Below, in pieces: positions 18,301 through 30,639 of a DNA stretch of 64,000 nucleotides. Source of the DNA: Vitis vinifera. Lineage: Eukaryota; Streptophyta; Magnoliopsida; Vitales; Vitaceae. The notes beneath the pieces were generated by a model. It ran no database searches and was not told the DNA's origin. It worked only from the letters and a program-made list of their open reading frames with translations. The translations under genes and the position numbers were made by a program. Position 1 is the first letter of the stretch, and each line of letters starts with the position of its first letter. The DNA lies in assembly GCF_030704535.1 (NCBI RefSeq), contig NC_081810.1, forward strand, positions 1,240,501 through 1,304,500, in the 5' to 3' direction.

Positions 18301-19240
18301 AAAGGAAAAAAACAACTGAAAATATTGTAAAAGATCATGATATTCCTTTTTCTCGGTAACCAAACAGAGTTTCAGGTACTGTTTGGTTAGCATTTCGAAA
18401 AAAATTGTTATTCAAACGAAAATTTTTCTTTAACAAAATCCCTTTAAAACTGCTAGCTACAGCAGATGGGTAACCATTAGAGAATCCGAAACGAAACCGT
18501 TTTGAAACGAACACAGCAAAATCTTGCTCTGAAACAGAACGGAAAGAGCTTCCAAACAGCTCGGAAGTCCAAACGACGTGGTTTGGAGGTGAACAAGTCA
18601 TAAAACCGCTGGTTTCTTCTGGAAACAGAACATCACAAAAACGAAAAGTATCATTAAAACTCGTTAAATTTTTCCTACGTTTTCCCTGAAACCAAACAGT
18701 GACAGAACGACCTCAAAACGACAACGTTTGAAGGATGAAAAATTTAAAAAGAAAAAAGAAAAAAGACCGCGCATTTTTCTATTAGCCTAAAAAAAAGACA
18801 AAAATCATATTGAAAAGTTTTCCTCCATTTTCTCCGGAACCTAACGGCCACAGATGAAGCCAAAAGCAACTTCATTTGTGGATGAATCAGCTAAAAAAAT
18901 AGTTATTTTTTTCAGAAAGCGAAAGAACACCAAAAGCACACAATGTTACATTCAATTTCCCTCCCTTTTCCTTCGGTTTCTCAGCAAGCAAAGAGAGACA
19001 CACACATAACACAACACCTTCGCTCAAGCCTTTGGATTTGGAGAGGTCAAGGTGAGACGGAGACTCGACGTCGATGCCGGAGCGGATCTTCTCGGGCAAC
19101 CTTGAAACGAACTCGTTCCTGAGCGAGTTTGATGAATTCCGGCGACTGAGTCGGCCGCGTCTGCGGCTCTCACTGAACCTCCAACCATCACTCTTTGACA
19201 ACAGCGGAGATTTCGGTTCCGAACCCGAATCACCGTCCAT
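15350..19240 (-). CDS. Metal tolerance protein of the Mn-CDF group (MTP9/10-like cation efflux transporter)
   Basis: Seven exons read on the minus strand (19240-19018, 17779-17592, 17252-17054, 16735-16557, 16481-16331, 16137-16007, 15529-15350) give 416 residues with every phase consistent. The protein has an Arg/Ser-rich cytosolic N-terminus, then transmembrane segments bearing the two DxxxD metal motifs of Mn-type carriers: DSLLD at about 155-159 and DHYFD at about 264-268. A C-terminal cytosolic domain ([20 protein letters not shown], then [15 protein letters not shown]) follows. The family exchanges Mn2+ for protons at internal membranes, giving Mn tolerance and homeostasis. I chose the ATG at 19240 ([14 protein letters not shown]) over one at 19324 because a TATA box at 19347-19353 places transcription start near 19320. 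An [11 protein letters not shown] run in exon 2 is encoded by a 9-bp repeat. Confidence 0.93.
15628..15933. repeat. AT-rich foldback element in the last intron of the MTP gene
   Basis: The start TCTGTTTGGGAAC is the inverse of GTTCCCAAACAAG near 15918. It has an AT-rich interior with no protein. The flanking exons splice normally around it. Confidence 0.65.
17655..17690 (-). repeat. In-frame 9-bp tandem repeat in MTP exon 2
   Basis: GCTTGTTCG-type units are repeated about three times on the plus strand and encode the [12 protein letters not shown] run on the minus strand. The stretch lies just before the first transmembrane segment, in a loop likely to tolerate length change. Confidence 0.75.
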
Positions 19241-19346
19241 CTCAACCCGAAACCAACCTTTCGGAGCTTCAGAGTTCCTCTCAAGACAAGAAGTCTTCAG
19301 ATGCGAAACAGAGAAGATAAGCACACTCCGTGCGTGGCAGCTCTAC

Positions 19347-19353
19347 ATTTATA
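19347..19353 (-). promoter_or_regulatory. TATA box of the MTP gene
   Basis: TATAAAT on the minus strand lies 107 bases upstream of the chosen ATG, so the inferred transcription start is near 19320. This supports the downstream start codon of the MTP protein. Confidence 0.6.
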
Positions 19354-19359
19354 AAAAGA

Positions 19360-22300
19360 ATAACAATAATTAATTATTTTTAAATTTTCTAAAATTAATT
19401 ACTACTTAAAATATAATATTATTTTTTATTAATAAAAAAACAAGAATAATTAGGATATTCACAATAATTGGACTTCAATTGGCCATTTAAAAAATATTTA
19501 TTTTACGAGTACCTTAAAATAATAATACTTTTTATGATGGTTTTAGTGACGTGTCTCCTATAATTGAGATCATGAAATATTTGCAAACCAAAATGGGACC
19601 AGGGCACGGGGGAGTACTATTCATAGATATCTTGATTTTTTTTAATAAAATATACAAATGAAATGACATTTCTACCATAAAATAGTATCTGAAATGACAA
19701 TTCTATCCTCTTTTCAGATTTGAGGAAAAATTATAAAAAGAAGAAAACAATAAATAAAATAAAATAAAAATTAGATTTAATGTTGATAAATTTATTTTAC
19801 ATGGTTTTTTAGAATTTATTTTACTTTTTTATAAAGATTAAATAATTTTAAAATATATAAATTCTTAATTTTTTTCTTTCATTTTTGAACCTTCAAATAT
19901 ATAATTTTTTTTTTTGGAAAAAAATAAAATTAAAGCACCATGGTCAAGCATGACTGCACCTAAAGGAACGAAAATTAGATGTAAAAGAAAAAAAAAAGTG
20001 ACCGAAAGGTAAAGAAAAGAAAATAAAGTAAGCAAAAGTTAAAGAAAAGAAAATTAGATATAAAAGAAAAAATATATTTTATAATATTATTAGAGTGCCA
20101 CGTGGTCCTATTTTAATTGTGGGCAATAATAAAATTGAAAGGGAATTGCTTATTTTAGTAAGGACCTAAAATTTTAATGTGAATGGTAACTAATTTAATC
20201 TAAATAATGATTTTTATTTTTAAATAAAATAAAAATGTTAAAAATTTGATATGATTATTGGGTTCTATGACTGAAAGCTTAGTGGGATCTCATCAACAGT
20301 TTTAAAACTTCTCCTTTCTAACACCTTCTAAAAATATCTATATTAAAAACACGTGGCACACTTAAAAATATTATCATTATATAATATAATAATTAATTTT
20401 ATTTCACTTAATATTTAATTTAATTTGTTAAGTCGAATCATGAAATAGAAATCTTGGATAATAATGATTTTTTATTCATTTTTTTTTGTCTCTAAATGAG
20501 GATAGAAATAAATAAAAATATAATGAATTTTTTGTTTTTATTTCTTATTATTCTATACCAAACACAGCCTAATTATTAAAACATTATTACCAAATTATTC
20601 TACATTTTATGATGGAGAAAAAAAAAGTATGAGAGAAGACAAAAAAAAAAAGAAAGATGGTAGAGAAATGATAAAAATTTTGTTTTATTTATAAATTTTA
20701 AGAAAATTTAAATTTTTGGTAATTATGAATAGAATTTAGTACTGCACAAATGATGTAGAATTTTATTTATTTTTATTTGTATTTTTTGAATTTTTTTCTT
20801 CCCTAAATTATAATATGTTTTAATTATTTTATTATTTTTAAACGTTTTAAAAAAGTAGTTTTTACTAATTTCTTAATAATTATGAGCAGAGTTAAATCAA
20901 TTTGTTTTGAGTGAAATTTTGTAATTTTAGCTTATGTCCCAATTTTTATAATAACATTTTGGAATTATTAAAATAATTTCTCAATGCAAAGATTTCCATT
21001 TATGATCATATGAGCTTTTGTATAATTATTATTGTTAAAAAATATTTAATCTATGAATATTTTTTTTAAAATATTTTGGAAATGATTGTTAGAAAGTTTT
21101 TTTTAATATATCCCTACATTTTTTTTAGTTTATATTTAATAAGTTAATCAAAACAAATTCTTGGTTAAGTGCTTCTTCTATAAGAGTACCATTGAATTAA
21201 AAAGGATTTTATGAAAATCATTACCAAACAAGCATTAACCTCTTGCACTCATATAAAACAAAATAAGCCTTAATTTGAGGAGTTGTACATCCTAAAATTT
21301 ATCTAAATTTTATTTTTATTTTTATATTAATTTTAAGTACAATTTTAATTGGACTTTTAAAATTAAATCCTAATTATATATATGATATTTTTAATTCATT
21401 CGTTATTTAATTATTAATTCTTATTCTTTTATATATTATTATATTATATTATATTTTATTATTATTATTATTATTATATTATATTATATTATTTCTTTTC
21501 TCTCTCTTCTCTCCCGTACCTTTCCCAACAACCCCACCCACTCTCTCTCTCTCTCTCCCGTACCACCTGTCCCCATCTCATTTTCCCCCGTTTTTTCTTT
21601 ATTTTATTTTATTTTTTCTTCTTCTTTTAAGCTACCCACCTCTCTTCATTTATTCGACCGGATTTTTTTTCCCCTTTCTTCCCCATTTTTTATCCCTTTT
21701 CTTCTTCCATTCTTCTTCACTTTAGCTCACACGCTGCCACTTCATCCTCCATCCGACCCCATTTCTTTTCCCTCATTTTCTTCATTCCTCCCCCCTCCTC
21801 CCATCTTCCTCTCATTTTTTTTTTTTAAATTCTTTTTATTATTACTCCCTTTTTTTTTTTCTTCTTTTCCCAAAAACCCATCAATCCTCGTTGACAATCA
21901 TTTATCACTTTTCTTTTATTATTGTTTGATTTATAAAATAGTGGTTTTTGTGTTTTGAGTGTGCTTGATTTATTTAGTTATTTACTTATTAATTTGGATT
22001 GATTTTGGTTATGAATTTAGATTTATATATTAAATTAGGTTTGAATTATAGGATATTAAGTTTAGGCATAAGGAGACTTATTTTAATTTATCATATTTTG
22101 AGTTTGATTAATTTAATTTATATTTTGACTATTAATTTAAAAATTTTATATTAAAGCATATAACATGTGACATATTTTTGTTATGTTATTTTTATTTTTG
22201 TAAAAGCCAATTTTGCAATTCTATTGGTTGAGTTCGAATTTATGACACGTGGAGTATGAAATTTCATGGAAGAAAGTGGGAATCGAAAAACAATATAAAG

Positions 22301-24480
22301 ACATTAAGTTTGTTATAAGCTTGTTTGGATATACGTTTTATTTTTTACTATTATTTTATTTTATTTTTATTGATTTATGTAAATATTTGTTTATATATAT
22401 TTATTGAGTGTGTGTAAAATTAAAATCAAACAAATCAAAAATTTTGTTTAAATAAGATAAACAAATTTTAATAAAATAATAGTTAATAAAATAAAGTTTT
22501 TTATTAATAAAATTTAGAAAAATGGTTTTAGAAAAATTAAAAGAAATCGTTTTTAATAGAATTTGAAAAATTGTTTTTAATAATAATTGTCTAAAAATTT
22601 ATTTGTTTAATAAAAATTGTTTTGCAAGTAAAGTTTTTCCAAAATTTATTTTTTAATTAAATTTTTTTTTTGCAAATGAAGTTATATAATTTTTTTTAAT
22701 AATTTGTATAAGCCACTTTTTTTTAAATGAAAATAAATTAAAATACTTTTTTGTTTTAAATAAAATTATAAAAATTCATTCATTTACGATAAAAGCAAGT
22801 AAAAATAATTTTTGTTACCAAATTAAAATTTTGTAATAAATTATTTTGATACAATAAGTGTAAATGACTTTTTTTTTTTTTTTGAAAATTAAATACAAAG
22901 GAGATTGAATCAAATCATTAATTGAAAATAAATTGAAACTTCTTTTTTGTAAATAAATAAATTGAAATCACTAATCCAAAATTGTTTTTAATAAAATCAT
23001 TTGAAATTTTTTGAAAACTAATTCTTTCAAATATCTTTTTTTTCTAATTAATTAGTTCAATAAATTAATTTACATAATTCTATTGTTATTTGTTTTGTAC
23101 ATTTTTATAATTTTATTTTATCATCGTATATTATTTCGTTCCTTTAATATTGGTATTCATGATTAATTAATTAATTGTCACAATTCCCTTGATTAATTTA
23201 ATAGAGACGGTACCTATACATGCTTGTAGAGGTTCTACGTTTACCATCGTACCTTCTCTAGGTAACTTGATCATCAGATTTAGATTTGATTTTTATAAAT
23301 GTTTTTTCTAAATAAAGAGTCAATTTTCTTTCTTATTTTATTTTTATTTTTAAAAAATAAAATAAAAATAAATAACGACTCAAAAGAAAATTTTAGTAAA
23401 AATACACGTGAAAAACATGGACCCATAGGAGCCCATAACTTTTTTTTTTCCCTTACTATATTTTTCATACTTAGAACCATATTTGGTGAGAAAGTGATTG
23501 ACATTTGATATGTCCCTTTTTCATATTCCAATCACAAAATTTTGAATTTCTAAAAAATATTAATTACTCATCCTGCAACCCCACCCCACTGGTATCACCG
23601 GATCAGCAGGCTGCAGCAGCTACCCTAATGGAAACCTAAAAAAGCACGTGGCTTGAAAGCAGCATATTAAACTGGAAAAATAAATGGAGTCTTGTCCCAT
23701 CAAATCAAGTATCCAACCACCAAGTGTGGGATTAGGATCTTTCTAATAAAAATAAAAACATTTTTCCAAAAATATTTATTCAATCAATCATGATAATTTA
23801 CAACTATTTCTAAATTTAGAAGTTGTTTTCTTAAAAATAACTTCCCCATTAAGGCTTTATTTAGTTTCCGTTTTCCCAAGAAAAGCAAAAAAAAATTTTA
23901 TTTTCGAGATCAAAAAATTATTCTCCAAAATAATTACCAATCAGACTTAAAAGTGTCTTTTCCACCTTCAAAGTGTAGTTTGAATTACCATATTTTAAAA
24001 TATATATTATTTTTTTATTTTTCTTCTCAAAATTCCTATTAATATCAGCCTCATAACCCAAAACTTATGGAGGAAAAAAGAAATCCAGGCAAGAGCCAAG
24101 TCAACAATGAGAAACACTCAAAAGAATCAATGAAAAATCTAGCAAAGAGTCACCAAGGAGGGAATTTCCAAAATTTGAGAAAGCTTGAAAGTCACAAACG
24201 CCTTTTCTATAAACTGACAAAACTTGCCTTTCTGTATCTCATCTTCCCTACTTCCATGGCTTACCCAGTACGTACACAAGGATCCCAGCCTCGCATAGTT
24301 AGCAGAAAAGGCTTCAAAATATCAATCATCTCTTCCCCTTTCTAGTAAAAAAAATACAGGGAAGGTTCATTACCTGTAGCTGAGATTGTAGCTTGTTCTC
24401 TCATCCCCCCCGGGGCTTTTTTTGGCTTGAAATCCTATCCTTTTGATTTCATCTAGTTGGCGTTGGAAGGTGTGTTTCTT
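19360..24480. other. Gene-poor AT-rich intergenic region
   Basis: There is no convincing coding sequence. It contains a block of ATTAT repeats (about 21430-21490), a pyrimidine-rich block (about 21499-21880) and long AT-rich runs. Near 23200-23440 a non-simple segment (GAGACGGTACCTATACATGC onward) resembles the downstream part of some plant LTRs. From about 24050 the sequence is probably 3' flank or UTR of the GTPase gene on the minus strand. The open frame at 24067-24345 shows no family features. Confidence 0.5.
21499..21880. repeat. Pyrimidine-rich (CT/T) block
   Basis: Nearly all bases of this stretch on the plus strand are C or T, including CTCTCTCTCTCTCTC and TTTTCTTCTTCTTTT runs, with CCCGTACC occurring twice. 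It is strongly strand-asymmetric. It could be a leader or LTR region of a decayed element; no adjacent open frame supports a gene. Confidence 0.6.
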
Positions 24481-24489
24481 CTTCTGATT

Positions 24490-27427
24490 TCAGCCTGCAT
24501 TAGCTGTTAATGGTGATGGCAAACAATGGGCTGCGGCTTTTGGGTCACTTGATTTTCTTCTCTTTTGGCTTTGCCCTGACTTGTTTGAAGCTTGGTCGGC
24601 TTTGGAGACGATTTTTGAAACTGTAAACCCAGCAACTTCAAAATTTTGTGATCTATAAGGAAGCAGAGAGTTGCGAAGGATAAGGTCAACTCCATCATAA
24701 GTCCAAACGCCTAAAACCGCCTCTCCCTTGAGGCCAACTGCAAACCATCCAAGGCCAGCAACAGCAACATCAACAGAGCTCGAATCCCAACTGGTCCCAG
24801 AAACACGAAATTCTTTTCTCTCCCATTTTCCAAGCTCCTTGACTCGCCTCTCTCCAATTGGTGGCTGTAGCAGTGATCAACACATAGATGTCAAGACAAA
24901 GAATACTATAATAGTTATGCAGAGAGTCGCAAACCTAGCTAGGGTTTTCGAACATCATATCTAGACAGTAAAGCAAATCAAAGATCAGTTCAGGGACTTT
25001 GATCCCCCATCATAAAAAAATATGACTAAATAAAATAGTAAAAGATCATATAATCAACCCAATACTGCACTACCTAAATGGAGGTCTAGGTACTCAGTGA
25101 AGATGGCCAGGATCGCAAAGCTTAAAAGATAAAAGGATCAAGAATAAATTGGGATGAAAGCCCATGAGTAAAGAAATGCGGTTTCATCATCCATGGCATG
25201 GGCAAACTGTACCTGTAACTGACGACCGAAATGGTCTTCTACCATTGTGCATGCATTTTCTGTCTTCCCCATGTGCAGTGGAAGATAAGGAGATGCCCAT
25301 ACTGTGATATAAACTGTGTCTACTGACAGTTCTTCTACATCCAGCCTCGCAAGCCCGGCGATATGAACTGAATGGCCTGCCTGTCACAGCCAAATAATGC
25401 TAATATGAGGCAAAGAAAACTTTGATACACAGAAACCTTATGTTGCAACCAAGAGATCACATACTCGATATGAAAAATAGGCAGAAAAATAATTATTGCG
25501 GCATTAGGAAATTTTCTAATATTAACTATGTTCATGCAGACAAGAGGACCCTGCACAGCCTTCTCATAGAATATCCGATCCCCTCCTGCAAGTTATAATA
25601 AAAAATGACTTCACTCAATTCAAGTGTGGTTACTTATCCGAATCCCAGTATCCAGTAATCCATCACCTCCCTCAATAAACTTTATGCTAGAACTACATCA
25701 ATGAACTCTCTAATTCACAATTTGAAAAGTTTAATTTAACATAGAACAAGAAGAAAACAATAAATCAACTCAACTTAGCAAGCCTCATCTATACCATTTT
25801 AGGCTCACCATTTCTATACTCTTTCACCATGATTGATTTAGACTCTTATGTTTGGTTAAATTACAGGCAAACAAGTGTTTTCTCAGTTCAGATTCATACA
25901 GATTGGCTATGAATTTTGCGCTAGCTATCAACTTAATCCAATCCTACCCCTTTCTCTGAACTGGGGAATTAAGAAATTTTTTTTTGACAAACTAAAGAGC
26001 GACTATAGAATAAATTACCCATCAACTCAGCAGCATTCCTAATAATCCTATAGAAGCATAAATTTGCAAAAGTAATCATTTTTCCCTGTCATAATGAAGC
26101 GCCTCATTCGTGTCTATGTGTGTGTGATACTTAGAATCAACTCTATCAACAATTATTCAAGCACAATGACCTTGATTCTGTATGTCCTCGGTTTCAACTC
26201 CTTGCTAACATGAACAAGCTTCTGCTCTTCCCCGGTCAACCTTGTTGTTATCTGATGGGGATTCAAAAGGCCAGGTGTATCAAACAACTTTGCCGCCCCA
26301 GTAAGTACACCCTCAACCCTGACAATGCCCAATGTGGTTCCGGGCACCGGAGCTTCAGTCAAATGTGTAAGTTTCCCTCCTGCATGCTTCCCTATCGAAT
26401 TGATCAGTGTACTCTTCCCTGCATTTTGCGCCCCAATTGCCCACACATTCCCTCTCCGCCCGACTAATTGAACAATATCATCAACAAGATTCTTCAATCC
26501 CCAATCCCTCACTGAGCTCACAAGATGCACACTCGTTAGCTTATTTGCTCCTCCCTCTCTTGCTCTCTGTCTAACCCAATGCTCAAACCGGGTTGGCGAT
26601 AAAGATGAAGGCAATAAATCAATCTTTGTCACCACAAGGACTACTCTAGGCACATTCCCAGACTTGCCCATCTTCCATGCTGTATAATTCTCATCAATGG
26701 TGGTAGAAACCATCTTCGCCACCCTTTTTGGGAAGGACCCATCAAAATCCGAAGCATCAACCACCATTAGAACCACAGACCGAGTTCCAGAGGTTGAAAC
26801 CAATCTCCTCCCAACAGTGTGATCAAAATCAAACTCCGGCAACAAATTCTCCACCGTTGGGTCCTTCACCTTCCCATAATGCCTCAACGAATGGCAACGA
26901 GCACAGACAACGGGCTTCTCGACTAAATTAGGATTGGGGTTAGGATTAGGATTAGGGTTTTCATCCTCCACAAGCAATCCCTTTTTCAGCGAATCAGAAA
27001 TCTCCGGCTCTTCCGCAACGGGTCTGCGATCGATCCGGGAGCGATAATTTGGATCCTTTTGTGAGGGTTTGATGAAGTACCCAGGTTGAACCGGGTCTGA
27101 ATCTTGCATTTGGACGCCACAACCGGGGCAGATGAATAGGGATTGGGATAGGGTTTCATCGAAATTCCCATCTCTGGTGAAGGGCAAAGAGGGTTTGGAC
27201 TGGGAAGAAGAGAAAGGCCTGAGCTTTGAGTGTGAAAATAAAAAGTGGGGATTAGGGTTTAGGGTTTTAGAAATGGGGTTTGAAGAAAAAGGTGATAATG
27301 AGAGATTTGTGGATGAGTGTGTGAAGACAGAAAGAGGAAGAAGGTGCTTGAGCTTTGAAGCAGAGAATTTCCTCACTATCATTTCTCTTTTCTGCTTCTT
27401 GGTGTTTCGACCAGTCGATCGAATCAA
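24490..27427 (-). CDS. Circularly permuted YqeH-type GTPase, BPG2-like, organelle-targeted
   Basis: Three exons (27427-26171, 25380-25213, 24864-24490) join in phase 0 to 599 residues. The N-terminus is basic and Ser-rich, fitting an organelle targeting peptide. A second Met at codon 16 (27382) is an equally good start. A zinc finger has CPGC (100-103) and CARC (175-178). The GTPase motifs appear in permuted order: TKID (G4, 267-270), SSV (G5, 304-306), GAQNAGKS (G1, 332-339), PGTT (G2) and DTPG (G3, 383-386). The C-terminal part (AGHSVHIAGLARLDVEE onward) matches the BPG2 family tail. Relatives assist ribosome and rRNA maturation in chloroplasts or mitochondria. An Asn-Pro repeat (157-167) interrupts the finger and is encoded by telomere-like hexamers. 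Confidence 0.92.
26927..26959 (-). repeat. Telomere-like hexamer repeat inside the GTPase coding sequence
   Basis: On the plus strand TTAGGA, TTGGGG and TTAGGG-like hexamers follow one another, and on the minus strand they read as alternating Asn-Pro codons. Repeat number can vary without frameshift because the unit is 6 bp. Confidence 0.85.
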
Positions 27428-27529
27428 TTGGGGTTTTGGCGGCTGCTATGCTGTTTTTGAAAAATATCGAGGATTCCAGTGATGAATGCCTTTGTTTGTT
27501 TTGAGGAAAAATGGCGAATTTTCCCAATA

Positions 27530-28740
27530 AAACAATATACTACTTATAGTAACTAAATATTGTGCAATAACACTAAATTCTTCGAATTAAAAACATAATG
27601 TAAATCTAAATATATTTCTATGTTTGTGCCTACAAATTTCATTTGTTCTCTAAAGACATTATTGATCAAGTCATCTCTCTCGACGGTGGCATCGAACCAA
27701 CTCTCCTTGTAAGGGTGGTGTCCATTGGACCCGTGTCCAAGGTGTTGTTAACTTGTCCCTCCCAAGATGGTTATGGCCTAACCTAACCCTTTGCATGAGT
27801 ATCACGACATTCACCTTCATTTGACGAGGGAACCATTTCTCCAAGTTCATATCATTTCATGATTTCTTCATTTAGTCTTTGCATTTCCTTGCACTTGCCT
27901 TTCTTCAAGCATGACACATTGATGCTATTACACCTACTTGAGTCGAGAACAGGCCAAGGTGGTCCTATGTGGAGATAGTATCATAAATTCGACTGATTTA
28001 GGGGAAATCAATGTATTTTTATACTCATCATTAAGTGAAATGGATAAAATATAGTATGGAAACACATCATTTATTCTATCAGATCTTATAAAGCTTGTTC
28101 ATGCATGACATAATTTAATTCTTACCATAAAAAATACTCTTTTCATTGTGAATTTCAATGTGGCAGATAAAGTTTCAATAAGTTTTTGAGATATTTGATA
28201 GTTTTTGAATCATTTGGGAGTTTCGATTCAGTGGAAGAAGTTTAAAAGCCTTATTAAGATGGGATAGACCACACATATGTCAAACCTGCATTCACTTCCT
28301 GAGATATCAAAGGTTCAATTGAATCCCTTCTTGAGATCTCCATCCCCATTTCTCCCCTCCACTCTATTCTTAGTTTGCTTCGTTCCACTTAGAGGCTTGA
28401 TTTGTGACTTTCCTTCTCACTTTCTAGGATCACTTTCTATCCTAGAAACATCCTCCCATCAATACTTTAGCCTTCCATTAATAAAAAACCATCCATCAAC
28501 ACCTTATTACTCATCTCTTATTTTACTAGGGACCCTCCATCAATATCTTATTAATTTAGAAGCAAGCTATAAGAGAGAAACATGGAAAAATGAGTATATG
28601 ATTTTGCTTTAAAAAACTTGATAATAAGTGGAGAGCACGTTTATGAGAAAGAAACAAGACAAGAAAGAGTTGATGATTTTAATAAAAAAAAAATTGATGA
28701 TAAGTAAGGAATTTTGTATCAAAATGTAATCCTTAAAAAC
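27530..28740. other. Intergenic region upstream of the GTPase gene
   Basis: It begins with the divergent flank of the GTPase gene. A less AT-rich block (about 27660-27970) has no intact frame and could be an old element or gene remnant. The open frame 28277-28612 has no recognisable family. I see no RNA gene. Confidence 0.4.
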
Positions 28741-28749
28741 ATGACATGA

Positions 28750-30310
28750 TGTAACAAATGTGATTTAATTATTGATTATTTAATAATATTATAGTTTTAC
28801 TTTTATCCATTATTGTTTTATGTATTATGTTCTTATAAATATTTTGAGTTGCATCTCTTATATTATACATGACTTGGGGCATATTAAGACTTGCATGAAA
28901 TATCTAAATCATGGGTTCTTTGCAAGCAGATGATCAATTCATAATGGTTTGCGGATGTACATAATCTATTTAAGGTTGTAGTGCACTACCTCCTAATTAA
29001 ATAATAATCGATCTTGGTCATTGGGATGAGGTTCCCATGGTGAAGACACTATTGTGTATGGTTACATATTAGATAAGAGTTATGGTGAGTCATAAAATAA
29101 GGCTATTAGATAGTCATGACTTCACCAAGCTACTATATTGTATTATTTGTCAATCTTAAGAGAATACTGAGTTTGTGCCAAAATTAATAGTAACTTTGAC
29201 TTACAGGTGAGATTCTAAGGTGATTATATATTCTCTATAGATTAGACCACTATTGATAAAAATAGGTAGCAATAGATATTCTCAATAAAGGTACCATGAT
29301 ATCTCATAGGATTAAGACATTGAGTCCCTTAATTAGGTAATCTTAAGGATTTGTGTTTAAGTAAATAACAGTAATAGTAGTTCCTTAAGTGGAACTTCGC
29401 ATAAGCTCTTTGTGAGATAGGACATGTCAATTAATCACACAATAAGAACATCTATAACTCAAGGATTGTAAAGATACTCTTGATAGGTTGATAGCTTTCA
29501 CTTCATTATATTATAAACATCAATTTATGGAGAGACTGTATACAATGGATAACAAGTCACAAACTTGAGTACTTGTGTCTCGTTATAATATATACAAGGT
29601 ATTGGAGTGCAATCGACTTTCTATAATGAAATATTCAGTCAACTTCAGAATTAGATTCTAAGGGAGTTAGTACTGTTCTATGGACCTCAATAGTCCTCGC
29701 TTGAGTTTATATGTTTTGATGACAAGGTTTATGAGGATTGAATGTGTTTTTGGTTCTATTATGTGTATAAAAACATTTTAGTAATTGCATAAGGTTGCAT
29801 AAGGGTTAGTAAATTGTATATTTGGACTAAACTAACTGATTAATTGTAACCCTATTGGATTAATTAATCAATGAAAACTCTTATTGGCTTAAATTTGATG
29901 ACCTAAGCTTAAGGTGGGTTCAAGTCACTTAAGTTAAATAGGAAACCTATAAATACCCCTTTATGGGTTAGGACTTCATCTTCTTCTACATTTTTTTCAC
30001 TGTACGTTTTAGAGAGAGAGAGAACCCTAACCTCCTCCCTCCAAATTTCCATCATATGAGTGCCTAACTTTAAGGAGTCATTAGACTTCGATGGTTTGCA
30101 AGATCTCAGATGATGCCCACGAATATAAAAATCATCTTCACCATAAGAATTTGATCTAAGAACATCCAAATTTGAGATAAACACTCTTAACTCATAGATC
30201 TAGATCCTGAAAAAATTTTAAATGCTTTGTTTCTAGTGTATATAGGATATAATAGCCCTAGGAATAGTTTCATACACCAAACAAAATTCAGGCTCGAAAT
30301 TTCCATCATT
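28750..30310 (+). mobile_element. Decayed LTR-retrotransposon segment (Copia-like LTR, tentative)
   Basis: From about 29660 the sequence has LTR-like order: AT-rich upstream part, a TATA box (CCTATAAATACCCC, about 29947), then a CT/AG-rich leader with GAGAGAGAGAGAACCCTAACC and a T-rich end near 30300. The stretch 28750-29650 has the non-coding character seen between pol and the 3' LTR of plant Copia elements. No target duplication or second LTR was found, so the boundaries are approximate. Confidence 0.35.
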
Positions 30311-30639
30311 TTGATCCGTAAAGGGCATGATACTATTTTATATTTAAAAAAAGTAATTTCTTTGAACTTATTCCTAAGTGATTTTGACTTTTCAAGCACT
30401 TTTTCCTCTTTGACATTATCAAGTCACCTTACATTTTTTTGAGTTCATTTGCAAAATTCCCTTTGAGATTCATCGAATGCATAAATATTCTTAATTATAT
30501 AAAAAAATACACAAAATAGTACCACGTTGTCCCACAAGTAATCTATGCCTAATCATTTACACAATACCACATGAATCTTTTAGCATCCCCATCAACTAAT
30601 AATGAAACAAAAAAAATGTCGTCTCCCTGCACTTAACCC

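Noticed and set aside
19240-19324. Longer MTP start at 19324
   Set aside because: The TATA box at 19347-19353 puts the transcription start near 19320, at or past that ATG.
19074-19373. 99-residue plus-strand frame
   Set aside because: Mirror of MTP exon 1, where the minus-strand reading splices in phase to the conserved transporter.
24067-24345. 92-residue plus-strand frame
   Set aside because: It lies in the likely 3' flank of the GTPase gene and shows no domain, promoter or codon-use support.
25335-25556. Possible extra exon of the GTPase gene between 25560 and 25380
   Set aside because: Direct joining of the exon ending at 26171 to the exon starting at 25380 gives the continuous family sequence; including this stretch would break it.
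27132-27482. 116-residue plus-strand frame
   Set aside because: Antisense shadow of the GTPase targeting region.
28277-28612. 111-residue plus-strand frame
   Set aside because: No recognisable family and no TATA box in AT-rich intergenic DNA; weak evidence for a gene.
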